From Himantopus leucocephalus (taxonomy: Eukaryota > Chordata > Aves > Charadriiformes > Recurvirostridae), in NCBI GenBank assembly GCA_003993805.1, contig RSEF01000005.1, positions 39,794,793 to 39,858,792 of the forward strand: 64,000 bases of DNA, read 5' to 3'. The position numbers and the translations under genes are program-made. Positions 46,560-59,100 of the stretch are shown piece by piece. The first letter of the stretch is position 1, and every line of letters begins with the position of its first letter. The notes under the pieces were generated by a model. The model was not told where the DNA came from. It did no database searches and saw nothing but the letters and a program-made list of their open reading frames with translations.

Positions 46560-49500
46560 TTTATTTGCTGTCTCTGTCTTTATTCCAGTTGAGAAGAAAA
46601 GTAGCTGTTATGGAAGGAGTCTTTTATGTTAACTGCTCTGCTTACAGCAGTCATACTGTCGATGGCCCTGTATTGGTCTCTGTGACAGGTGTTATGAACA
46701 GTACTGACTGGCCGCAGCCTTGCACTTTGAAGAATAGTCAGCGTTTTCTGTGATTCTGTGTTCTTATCTAGACTAACGTTTGTTGTAGCAACTGCACCTA
46801 ATACTTCTCTGAAGGTGAGCCAGCAGAGGCAGGAGACAAAGCTGCTTGAGCTCTGGTCCTAGCTCCAGGAAGGAAGACGGCATGATAGTTACCTGTTTGG
46901 ATGCTTAGTGTGCACCCAGAAGGACATTAACCCAAGCAGTCATGAGTGCCTCAAATACGACATTGGATGCAAAGAGGTACTCTTGCAGTTGGAGAGCGTG
47001 ACCTCAGCTACATCTCAGTACAGTATCCTACAGAGACTACTTTTGTTATGCAAAGCGTTGCCATTGATGAAAATCCTAATAGCTCACGTTATGAGGGGTG
47101 TACGTTACAGTGAGCTGTAACTTTCACCTCAAGTAGATAAGCTGTACTTGCTGTCTACAAAACGTTTTTTTTTTTTTACTGTGTCCCAAGCTCAAAAGAG
47201 TACAATGTGGATACAGTTGTGCCTAGCACCACACGCTTCACACAGTAGTACTTGCAAGAGTGGTGGGAGGTGGTTGTTACAACTGGCGACAGGAAGGATG
47301 ATCACAGGGCTTTAGCTTTTATAAAGCAGTAGCCTCTACTCACATGCATTGTAAAATTCGACTACTCGTGGGACGTGCTGACTAAATCTACTGCATTTTC
47401 ACTATGTGACTTTCTCTGGAAAATTCTGGAGTGAAGCCCTAGAAGAGATTAACCTGTGGCACATACCTAGGTCTGAAAGGTTTGTCTAATATTAAATCGT
47501 TTGTTGTTAGTTTACATTAAAACAAGTGCATATGTGTGTATATATATATATAAAAATACTTCAGTCCTTGTCTGAGGTCAGATCTTGGAGTAAATTGCAA
47601 ACACTGCTGATTTCCTCAAGGGAGACTGGTTACAAAAAGACTGCATTAGCAGTTTCAAAGTGGCTTTTTTTGGAGTGAATTGCTTGCTACTTGAAAGATC
47701 TCTTGCCATGGGATTCTCCTTCTGCTCTTTCTCAAGATGGCAGCAACATAGCAGTTAAGGGTTGAGAGCATAATGAAGATGAATTGTAGCAAGACAATAG
47801 CTAAGGAGACAACAGCAGAAGTATGCTGGATGGTAATTTATTAGCTCTATATACTTTATCAAATAAATGCTACAGATACACTTGAAAAATGTCAAGGTAT
47901 TCATCTTGCTTTGTTATTAGACCTTTGCCATTCTTTGGTTTCAAGTTGTTAATTTCTTGTATGCTTAATGCTAACGTGCCTGTCCTATAAAAATTCATTG
48001 GAAAGATATTCTCTGCTGCAAGTTGCATGTTAAAAGTAGTTGCAGATTTCAGAGGGTTGCCAAGTTCTTGGACGTTTCTCTTCCTCCACTCTATGACTTT
48101 TATGCACAGAGGGATGGGGTAACAGGACACTGTTCCTGTGTTCGGTGCTACTGGTCTTACCAGTTTATCCTTGCTTGCCTTGTGTCTCAGGGCTTTACTT
48201 TCTACAACTTCCACTGTAAGAACTGTTTCTGCAGAAAGAGATGAGCTACCCAATCCACCACACCCCCATAATAAAGGAGAGGCAGGATAGACCTCTTACA
48301 CTGTCCCAAAACTACCCATTACACTGTTTTTCCTCTGCACCTGCAGCACTACAGCACTTGCTGATGGGGGGGCTGCCATAGCTGAAGCAGTCTGAAAGGT
48401 AACCACAAATGAAGGAAAAGCAGAGGAAGCGTTTACTGTCTTGTTCGCGTGTTTCAACACCTTGACCAAGACCTTGTTACTGATGTTGGGCTGATGTACA
48501 CTCCCTTTCCTCCAAAAGGATGCACCAAAGTGTTAGGAAGAGAACTTTATATCTTTATTAAACATCTTTTCCTTCTTCACTTCCAGCTAGAGGTAGCAGT
48601 ACAACGTGACACTGAGGATACTTTCCCTCCTACAGTGTTTTCCTCTCGGGCTACTCCTGGCATCCAGAAGCCTGTGGAACAAGCAGCGCTGCTGTGCCTG
48701 CTGCTTACTACAGCAACATTTCTCGCTTGGCAAAAGGCCAGGTTTGAGTCTGAACTGGACAAAGGAGTCCTTTAGATGTGCAGCTTCACTCCAGAGAAGA
48801 ACGTGCTGAATAGATAAAACTATACAGAAGCATTTTCGTAGGTCACTTACGGGATCCAGTTCACCATCCTCCAGCATACATAATCCCAGTAATGCTAAAG
48901 GTTTGCCTGTGAAAGGACATGAGCACTTTTGTGGAAATACCTCTACTGCCTGCAGCTTGTCTGCAGCACGGCCAGAACAACTCTGGTACGGCAGCAAGCA
49001 TTCTGCCGGGCTGTCAGTGCAGAGCCGTTTGAGAAAATTTGCTTCTGTTTTTTTTTTTTGTAAGATGGTGTCTCAGTCCACAAGCAAACACACTGTCATA
49101 ACAATGATAAACATAGAGCAGGTTCTTCATTAACTTAGGCTCGCAAACAAGCGTGCTGTTTATTAAAAGTCTATCGCACCTTCGACATGTGGACATTTGA
49201 GAGGAGGTCCCACCCCCACTCCCCCAGTCAGTAGTGGAAATCCTGTTGACATCAGTCATGTGTCAATGCTGTAGCTGGATTCTGGGATTTGTTACTGGAG
49301 TCGCACAAGAAGGCAATTCTCTTAGGACAATGTGAACCCCTAACTTAGTAATAGATAAAACCCGCCTGGGTTTGGGTTACACAATGGTCATTTTGTGTAC
49401 AAGACTTCCCTGTTGAGGATCTCTTCCACTGAACATAACTGCAACCCATTGCAGGATGATATATCACAAGGTTCAGATGAAATTCGGTGAACATTTCCCA

Positions 49501-52500
49501 CACATGTCCAATCTATATGTATTAAAATTGCAGGCAATTAGGAATGGCATTGCTTAATTAACTTACCCAGAACAGGTTTACCATTGTTCTAGTGTACAGC
49601 TATTCCATGTTACCAACACCAACAAGTTTATTCTGCTGTAAACTGGCAGGAAAAGAGAGAATGACCACCGTGTGTGTGTCTTCTGGAGAGAGATTGCAAA
49701 GCATTCCGGGCTGCCAAGGCTCCTGCCTGAGCCGCATCTCTTCTGCCCTGATGTTTTCAAGCTGCATTGAAGGAAATAATTAAAATCTCTGTAGCCAACG
49801 AAGAACTGAAAGGATAGCTTGGTTTCCACTGCAAGAAGTCAAGACAGCCTTGTATCCCAGCTGCAATATAAAAAGTTTCACAGATAAAATGAGACATTCT
49901 GTCTCCTTATTTATGCTCACCTGAAAGCTGATCTAGAGATCTTTCCAGGTTTTGCCAGAGTCCAATAGCCTGTGTTTCACACTTCACGTCAGTTACAAGA
50001 CAAAAAAAGATAACCACTATAAATTTGTCATTAATTATTTGAGGAAGACATCTAAGAGCATCACTTTTAAGCCAAGAACCTTTGTCCCCCTTAGGAATGC
50101 TTCACATTGCTGTTTAGCACCTCACGTGAGAGACGTAGTAAGACATGGGAGCTTGTGGTACTGTGCAGCTCTGCGATGTGTGCATGATCTGTTTCTTTGC
50201 TTCAGGCTCCCCTGAGTCGGGAGCGATTCGTCTCTAGGAGGCTAATTTCTTACAGTTGAGTGCAGGATTTTAATAAATAAACCCAAAACTGAAGTGCCCT
50301 TTTGAACAGCCCTCGTATCAGCAGGTAATATCAGTAATTTAGGAAACTCAAACCATTCACCATTCCAGCCAATGTATTGTGATCTGTGCTGGATTTTTTA
50401 TGTATTTTTTTTAAATACATGATAAGATATCTCTTTTGTTTTAATTAAGACCTTACACCACCACTGAGAAATTTTAACCCCAGAATGCCAAAGATACATT
50501 ATTTGAAGGAGAAGTAGTCAAAATACTGAATAAAAATACATTTTTGATTGATGAGTCTGCAAATCATTTTCACCAGTGAGAACAAACAAAACATTTTCTA
50601 CAGTAACAGATGCTGAACCATCCTGCCCTGAATGAAGACATGGAGAGGGGGCTTTGAAGAAGAAAAAAAAGTCTCCAGGAAGATTCCCTTAGAGATACCT
50701 TTTCCCTTCCCTCATAAAAGCAAATGTTTCCCCTAACCCTTCCAGTTGAAGACTTGTGAGTACCTCAGGCTTCTGTAGCCGTAGGAATCTCTCCACCCCA
50801 GTTTCAGCTGTGCTATAACATGAACCCGTATAACCCTTTCACAATTGCTTGCTACCTCAAAGCATGGCAGAAAGCGGACGAAAGCTATCCACGGCCTGGC
50901 AGGTCGCTGAGGATCCAGGCAACCTGTCCAAAAGCACTGGGCTACATATTGCCGTTGCTGCCAGCATTGCCCTAGCCCAGATAACGTGCTCCTATGGCTA
51001 GGAATAGGATTTGCTGTCCTGTTGGATAATCTATCCCGCCCAAGAGTAGTGAGACCCAAACTCATGTGTTCTCCAGATGAGTTTTCTTGTCATTGCTTCC
51101 TAGGATACGTGGATTTCATTTCTGTTGACTTCAAGCACTACCTGATGGGGAGAGGTGGGAGTATGTAGTGTAGAAAGCCTAATTGAGAAATAAGAAAAAA
51201 GAAAAAGCACATTTAAACAACTCCCTCTGTAGATCTTCTAATGAAACTGCCTTGTCATGGACAAAACACTTAGAAGTAACAATAAAAAGAATAGGCATTG
51301 TTTGAAGCTATTATTTAGAAATCATCTAAATTTTTAAAGGTTAATTAGTGTAATTTACCCATCTTGGTTATTAAAAAGGGTTATACATGAACAATAAACG
51401 TAAGAGTTCAATCCATTTTATTTCCACAGTTGATTCACCCACATCTGTTTAGCTTTTTATGACCATCTAATTGATTTGTAGAATTCTGTCCAGTACAGAT
51501 GGGCTACTGTTCATGACTACTTTCATACCATTTATATTATTGTTTCTCTGATTTTTATTCAAGGCCAAACAGAGGGGAATATAAGAGTGTGATGTTCACC
51601 TAAACATAACAATGACATTAAATTTCTATTTGGCTCTGAGACAAGAATAGATTTGTGGAGACAATCCACTGTGAATACAAATAAGTGGTTTATACATAAA
51701 TATAATAAAATTTCTTACTTAATTATGACCTATTTAACCGATTCTACAATATGCTCTGTTATGATGAAGTTTTGTAGCAACAGCCAGGCTAAATCAATTG
51801 TCACAAACTCATTTGGCTCAAAACTAGAATTATACCCCTACTAACACTTGCGAGAGAATAAAAGCTATTCCTCTGTAGCCTGTTCTGTGATAATTCTGAC
51901 AAATCTATACGTAGTCTCTCATACAGCTGTAGGTGCATACGCTACGTTATTTTCTATGTATGGAATTTTGCATTTGATAGAGACTCTCCCACTTCCCTTT
52001 GAGCTGTCAAAATGAACAGAAGCTGGCTGGGTGTTTTCCACCAGGGTCTCCCCTCTTGCTGTGAAAACACACACTCTTGCCCTGTTTTGTTTCTGAGTCT
52101 TCTGGGCATGTGGGGAGCAGTTTGAACAACCTGCGCTGTAGTTGTCTTTATACAGAAGAATTGTTATCAACACCAGACCCTGAATCCAAATCATTCAAAG
52201 AATGGAGAAAGTGCCCTTAATTACCCAGTAGCCCCACCCCCGCTTTATGTAGTCAGAGCTTCGTGCATGGAACCTGTATGTATAATAGCAAGAATGCACA
52301 ACATACGCAGAGTTATGGCAGTAATGAGAGGTACACTTTCATGCCAGTAATTTTGTACACATCGTATTGTAGGTGTTTGCTTATGCATGCCAGCTGCTTT
52401 GCTGGACCGCCTTGCAGGGTGTTAATTTTGTGATCAGTCACAACAGCCACCACTAATAAATTTGAAGAAAACTAGCAAGGAGTTTTACTAATCAGAGGCT

Positions 52501-54604
52501 TCTCTGGCCAAGAGGGTATGTAGCATCAAACAAGCTCAAATCCTGCATAGAACATGTGAAGGAAAGAACACGCATGGATTATTGCCTTCCTATATGCATT
52601 AATTTTTCAGAATTTGATGTCACCCAATAACAGCATCATAAAACGGGAGAGGAAAGCAGAAAGAACCTTTTGTTTAATACAGACTAAATGACCGCTGTGG
52701 GAAGGCAGCCTGTTCAGATGATACAGCCAAGCAGATTCTACCGCCTGTAACTTCAGTTACAGGGTGCAACAAGAAATGTCATGTGTGCTCGAGTTACCCA
52801 CCACAGCTTAACAGGAGGCAGCCAAATACGGGAATTCCTCGGTGCACTGGAAATTCTTCACTGACACATTGCAACAGCTTATGACAAAAACATTTCTTAC
52901 GTTGTGGAGATGAGAGTCTCCTTTAGAGTGAACACTCACAATTCTTCATTGTTACATGTCCCAAACAACAAAGGAGGAAAAACACTGCAAAATGGAGATG
53001 TTTTGGAGTATTTAATCAGTAAAAATCAGTATGTCAAAAGTTGCTGATGCTAATGGCTTCTTACCCATAGAGAAAACAGTACAGATACACCCTCCAGCAC
53101 AGGTCGAGGGAAGCATCAGTTCAAACCCCCCACTTACAGAGAGTGTTTCGTCCCTGCTTTGGTTTTACAACAATAACACATATCAAACAACAAACTTTTC
53201 TGGCCTGTGAATTCCACTTTACTACAGTAGGATGACATTTGTGTATATGGACTTGTCTTTTAGCTGTGCCAAAGTGTTTCACTGAGTGCCTCTAACGCAA
53301 TTACAAGGCAAGAAAGCAGCGGAGAATGAGAAAAATAGGTATAGCAAAGGTGAAAAGCTATTTCAAATGCAATTTGAAACAAGACAGAGAGTCAACAAGA
53401 GACAAAATAAGGTTGTTCCAGGTGGTGGAGCTGCAGAAGAGAAGACACTTACCCAGCACAGATAGCTGTGAAGGTAGAGAAGAGACCAGGGTGATACAAG
53501 ATGGGCCAAAGGAGAGTGTCAGAGACTGACCTTGCAGGATGCTACACAGAAGAGTTGTTAGCACAGAGGAGACGAAAACAAAGAAAAAGCAGTTTGACAG
53601 GAGAGGAAGGAACCAATTCTGGTTACGTGACTCTGACAGGCTGCTGCTGAAGGTTACACAGACACCAAGAAGTCTAAAGGGTATCAGGTCACTAACCGCA
53701 TAGAGGAGAGCTGTTTCCATGCAGAAGAAAACGAGACTATTAGCCCTTCAGAACATCTCAGCGCAAAAGGTGTTTCTGACTCCAAGTGACACAGAGCCCC
53801 ACTATTTTGCCTGCAATGACTCCAGGCTTCAGGAATCAGTTTTCTCTCCATTAGTATCAATGTTGCAGCTTATAAGCAGGGTTCAGGGCTCTTGGAGAAT
53901 TAACTAAAGAAGGAATGGCTTCACAACCTAGTTTTTAGGGAGATTGTTATGGTCATTTTTGTAACACAAGTTTGATTAATCACAAAGTATTTGTTATATC
54001 CTTTCCATTTAATTTGACAGTCACCCAGAGACTTCTGTGTGACAACAGTGACTTTTGCCTGCTGGCCTCTTTCTGAGGGAATAGATTTAGTAAAGCAAGA
54101 GTCAGAAAAAGAAGTTTACCAGGTACTAATCACCAAGAATATAGCATACCTTCACAGCAAGAAAGAACCCCTGCCATCCTTCCACAATCCAACACTCCTC
54201 ACCATATCCCAGCATGGTCCCAGTGACTTCAGCTGCTTTGTATTTATTTTAGTCCCTCCCATTCTTGACAATTTAGCAATGCAATCACTGCTACCTTTCC
54301 CACCTGATCTCCTTTGCTCAGTCAGATTACTGCCCTCATCCTCCCTTTCTCTGTCATGCTTTGGGTGATCTTCTCATTGTTCACTGCTTGGAACATGTGA
54401 AAAAGTCTGCTGGGACAAGGGAGGTCCTTGGACAGCTGCCAGTGGGTCTACACAAGGGTGATGCGCATGTCTCTGTTTTAAAGCAAGGCACCCTGGCTTC
54501 ATGTGGGGTTCTGCAGTTGACCAGAAGTCAGCAAAGGCGTGAAATACAGGGGGGTAGAAACACCAAAAACCAAAGAATTCAATTAGGCTAAATACAAACT
54601 TCTA
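46560..54604. other. Intergenic, no gene seen
   Basis: Eight kilobases without a supported gene. Open frames overlap on opposite strands at 48.45-49.0 kb (up to 136 codons) but have no domain, no conserved motif and no splice context. 51.2-51.9 kb and 52.2-52.7 kb are TAAT-rich and might contain enhancers. A short poly-T tract lies at 47166-47178. From the human gene order this side should lead toward BRMS1L (inference). Confidence 0.55.
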
Positions 54605-54845
54605 TGCTCCATGGGAAAGGGTGTTCTGATGGTTACAGTTCTCTATTGAGATTTAGCAGGGACGGACCCAGTGCCTGCCACATCCACAAGTTACTGGTGA
54701 AGCTCTGTGCAAATCATTTGATCTTTCCATGCTGTATCCCTCAGTTCTCTGTAGGTGAATGGGGACCATACAGACTGGCTGCTTTACAAGGTTGCTGTCA
54801 TGATATATCAAGAAATATTTGGGATGTGTTTGGGTCCTGGACCTA
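54605..54845 (+). repeat. MIR-type CORE-SINE, near full length
   Basis: The MIR layout can be followed throughout: '...ggtgttctgatggttacag...' (the 'gtggttaagagcac' promoter part), then a ...TGCCTGCCACATCC... segment, '...caagttactggtgaagctctgtgc...', a CCTCAGTTCTCTGTAGGTGA block for 'cctcagtttcctcatctgta', and '...caaggttgctgtcatgata...' for 'agggttgttgtgaggatta'. Both the tRNA-like head and the core are present. It is an old copy with many substitutions. Confidence 0.8.
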
Positions 54846-57550
54846 AAATGGTGCTGTCACATATTGCATCTGGGACAAGAATAAGCAGACTTTTTAATAG
54901 GATTTTGTTTTAATAATGCTACAGAGTAAAGATGCCTGAATTATACTGCATTCTGCTGCTGCAAGACTTTAGGTAAACTGGTCCTGTGGCTGAATCCAAA
55001 CAAACACAGTTCTACAGCTGCTGAAGCCAAAGAAGTTCAGGCAGAGCTACGCTGCAGGCGGTTCCACCATGAAATGTCGTCACGAGCTCCTGGAACCACC
55101 AGCGCACTTTTGCCAGGCTCTGCTTTCCCCCACAGGTCCCTGCCTGGAGCAGGTTCCTCATCCCCCTTGGCCCCGCTCCCCGGCCAGCCCCACCGCTTGG
55201 CGTCACTGCCCACTCACTGCCCTTCATCCAGGTGGATCCAAAAGCAGCAGAAAGTCTTCAAACGCGGAACCCTTCCAAGCAGCACAGCAAAACTTTTGTT
55301 CTGATTTGAACCTTTCTGTGTGGCTGCTTAAGAATTTATAGTTATTTTATTCCCCTTTTTCCCCCAGAAGTATCAGTAAAAAAAAATTTTAAAAACCTCG
55401 TTCCTTTAGGAAGACATCATTTCTGAAAGCATTTCTTTAATGGAAAATGAATTACCACCCAGTCAAAAAACACTAGTTACACCGTTCTCTCATCTTAATA
55501 CTTAGATATCTCAAAGAAAAAAACCCCAAACCCAAACCCACATATATGCTGTTTCTATCTGTGTTTATTTCACTGAAATAATGTTTTCAAATTGAAAGGA
55601 ATGAAGGGGTGCGGGAAATATTGAAAAGTCATGAATCAATTTCAATCAATTTTAATTCCAGTATAAGAGGAAGTAATGCCACTTGTCGAAAACAAAGCAA
55701 TCATTTTTGACAGCTAAATTTGCAAGAGACTTATTGCTGTCTGAAGAGAGGTAAAGCTGGATGCTTCCCTGCTTCTACCTCCGCATTAATTGACTTTCAG
55801 TGCTGTTTGATTTATTCTAGTGAAGTTTCTCTGTGTCCTGTGACTCCTACTTTTCTGCCCTTAAATCAGCACTGCCACACAAACAGAATTATATCTTTTC
55901 CCGGAGTTTTAACTTGAAACTTGGACTTGGGTTTGCAAAAATGTATGCAGATGTTTCGTACAAGTACTTTTCTTTATGAAAGATACCTTGATTTAAAACA
56001 ATTGTTAGGGAATTTTGGAATGATAGTAAGTCTAGAATAAAACTAAAAATAAGGATAAGATTAGAAAGAGCATCAAGTCCCACTTTTGTGTCATTGTACT
56101 CTTTTTTTTTTTTTACAAACTGACTTTTCTGTCCCGTGTATACTTTTTTATTGAAATAAAACAAAATCCTCTAACATCACATATTCATCATTTAACACCC
56201 AATAATCATTTTGGCTGGTGGTTGCCTAAATATTTTACTAACTGATTTCCCCCGAAATCTGAGGGTTATGGATTTTACATTCATATATTAAAAACTTGAA
56301 CTATTTTACTTTTGCTACCACAAAAAAAAAGGCAGAAGCCTCCTCCTTTGGAGGAACACCATGAGGACTCATGGCCCTCCGTGAGGGCTTGCAAGGAAAA
56401 CATGCCAGTGGGTGCAGGAGCCTGGAAGGGGAGACGCGCGGTGAAGGAGTTTGCCCAAGTATCTTCAGGGTCTCAACTGCAGGTTTTGGCTTACGCCCTT
56501 TCCTTCATTTACAAACTGATTCCTCCACTGGACTCAGGTAAACCACGAAACAAACATCTGTATGGCAAACAACACCGAACATCGGCTTCATTCAGTAACC
56601 TATTCATCGCTGAGTTTTTTCATCACTGATTTCAAGTTTTTGAAGAGGAAAAAATTCACTGCTCAGCATAGCTGCTGCCTTACAAACATCAGCAAGGCTC
56701 TGTACATAAAAGTTGTTTTCTTCCAGACCGCGCTGTTGTCTTTGGCGGCAGTAGGACTTGAAGGACATGTGTTTCCTTGTGCGTGTGTTGGAGTTGTTAA
56801 CAGCAGTGACTAAATATCTTTTCTACTGTTATAAGCAATTCTGAACATAGAAGTTTTAAAATTAAAATGCACTAATCTTTTATTTATATATGCAACATAT
56901 CTTTTCATAAGACAGTTTGAAGCAAGTCACGTTTTCCACCAGAAATTGAACACTGAAAGTAAGAGGTTAACAGGGTCTAATTTCAATCTAACAGGTTAAC
57001 AAGAGTCTGGTTTCAAAACCCTCATCCCGCACACCAGGACTGCCTACAAACACAGGTCTCATCCACACCTCAGCAGGCGTCAGAAGCCCTGGGCTCACAT
57101 GGGCATTGGAAAATCTCCAAGGTAATAGCAGTGGGAGAGCCTGGAAGTTTTGAATTTGGCTGGAGATGTCAAAAAAAAAAAAGAAAAAAAAAAGAAAAAG
57201 CTGTGTGTAGCACATTTAAAATATACAGTAGCAGAAGAGGATTTGACTTGGTAAATTAAAAATTTGAAGATAAATTCACTTACTATACTTGAGCAGTTAG
57301 GTACCATTATAGCTCTGCCTTTTCTACAAAACATGTGTTTTACACATTTATTCATAGACATGAGGGAAAAAAGCCTCCGCACCCATGACCTCTGTGAGCA
57401 ATTCCTGGCAGCACGGCGAAGGCATCTGTAAAGGCTCCTTGCATCGTTAAAGACTCATAGGACCGGGCCCATCTTTTGTTACGTGTGTTGAGACTGAGAC
57501 CACTGTAACGAGGAACTTTCACGAGTTTTAAAATACCGAGAAACAAGTAT
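54846..57550. other. Intergenic, no gene seen
   Basis: Contains a GC-richer patch at 55060-55250 with frames open on both strands but no recognisable protein, and an A-rich purine tract at 57170-57199. 55.4-56.3 kb is AT-rich and featureless. Confidence 0.55.
57170..57199. repeat. A-rich low-complexity tract
   Basis: Runs of A interrupted by single Gs over 30 bases. Either a simple repeat or the tail of a lost retroposed sequence; no source gene is visible beside it. Confidence 0.8.
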
Positions 57551-59100
57551 TTCATCTTAGATTTCGCCCCTGACGTCCATCATTACCGGTTAACTAACGG
57601 TTCCCTCCAAAGAGAGCCCACAATGCAGAAGTATATTTTCAGACATTCAAGAGCCTGTCAACGTGACACCCAGCCTTCCAGGCAAATTCATTAGGCCAGA
57701 ATTAAATACTTGCTGTGGAGGGAAATATAGGAAGAGAAACTTCAGCCTTTGTCACCCATACTTTTGTTAACCTAGACTTTGCCAGATTTGCAGCATGTCA
57801 CAACCGGTGCTTGCCGGGGCCATTGAGGCACCAGGAATGCATTGGCTTTGTGAAGAAGTAGTTTCCGCTTGCATGTGACAAAGCAGCTAGCTGGCTAGTC
57901 AGCCTCAGTCAGTGTCTATTTATGGCAAAATGTCAAAAAAGAATGTCCTGCATTTGTGGCTCAACAATAATGAACATGGCTAAATCTGAAAATGAACAAA
58001 GGGAAGTGAACAGCTTTTTAAATCCTGAAGAACATTCGATTCTTGGTGTCCTTTTTGTTCCGATTGTTTGGGCTGAAGGCTGTGAAAGGACCACCTGTTG
58101 GGCTGCCATTTTGGGATTGTGCTAAATGCAGTGATTGCATGAAAGAACACTTTCCAAAATAACCTGGTATTATTATTCACTTATTTTATAGTAAATCTGC
58201 ATTCAGAACCTGCAGGAGAGTATAAGGCTTTTTTTCCTAAGTGAAATTTAAAGCTGTAAGTTCTCTGTAAACGCGCTTACTGCGGATGCATGATTTTATA
58301 GACAATCATGATACTTTAAAAGGAGCTCAATTAAACCTTTGGTGCAGCAATAAGTTCCTCTCTAATAGAAAACTAACCTTTTGAAGTAATAAATATTAGT
58401 TGAAGGAGAGATTAAGTTATATGGGACTGAGTATCTCTGAGGATTAAATTAGCACGGACTACTTGCACAAAATGTAACCTCAATATTTCTTTTGCTCCTG
58501 GCACGAACTTGAAATTTTTAGTGGCACCAATTATTTTTAATGTCTATAAGAATGTTCTTGGGTGTAATTTGCTTTTGCTCCAAAGAATGTGCTCCATTGA
58601 ATTGTGCTAGAATCTTACTGAATTTTGAGAAAGTTTACCATAAACCAGTATAAACATTCCTTTTAAAAATATGAAAGATGTATTCATTTTTCTAAGATTT
58701 TTTTTTTTGGTGAAAGATACTTTATGCAGTCAAGTGATAATGATTATTTACATAATAAAATCAGGAGAAACGTTGCCCAAATTAAAAAAGAAAGTGTCAT
58801 TTGTGTTTTATAAACATCAATCATCCAACAGTTAGTTTTGAAGTTGAGACAGAAGAATCCATTCACACAGTTTAGTATCTTTAATATAAAACACAAAACC
58901 TTCCACCTGATTCCAATAAACGTGTCCATTAGTGTATTAACAAAGCAAATCTTTCCACAAGAGTTAAATGACCTTTGTTTAGAGCCAATGTTAATAATGC
59001 TTGAAGTAGCGATGAACAAACATGTTTTCCAAAATACGTTTTCTTTTTACACACATGATGAATTATTCACATAATCGCCCATATATTACCTTAATTTTTC
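57551..59100. other. Intergenic; best candidate enhancer blocks of the right flank
   Basis: No gene. 57.77-58.18 kb and 58.72-59.04 kb are non-repetitive, keep CpGs and carry clusters of FOX-, TCF/SOX- and homeodomain-type words (details in the findings). Their composition resembles deeply conserved non-coding DNA, but conservation cannot be tested here. Confidence 0.35.

Noticed and set aside
48449..48997. Overlapping open frames on both strands (108 and 136 codons)
   Set aside because: No recognisable protein, no splice signals consistent with an exon, and cysteine/leucine-rich composition typical of random frames.
55060..55341. GC-richer patch with an open frame beginning MKCRHELLEP
   Set aside because: Both alternative frames are also open, composition explains it, and there is no family match or splice partner.
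55520..55545. CCCCAAACCCAAACCCA stretch resembling a telomere-like repeat
   Set aside because: The vertebrate unit is CCCTAA. Here the unit is CCCAAA with three copies at most, so it is simple low complexity.
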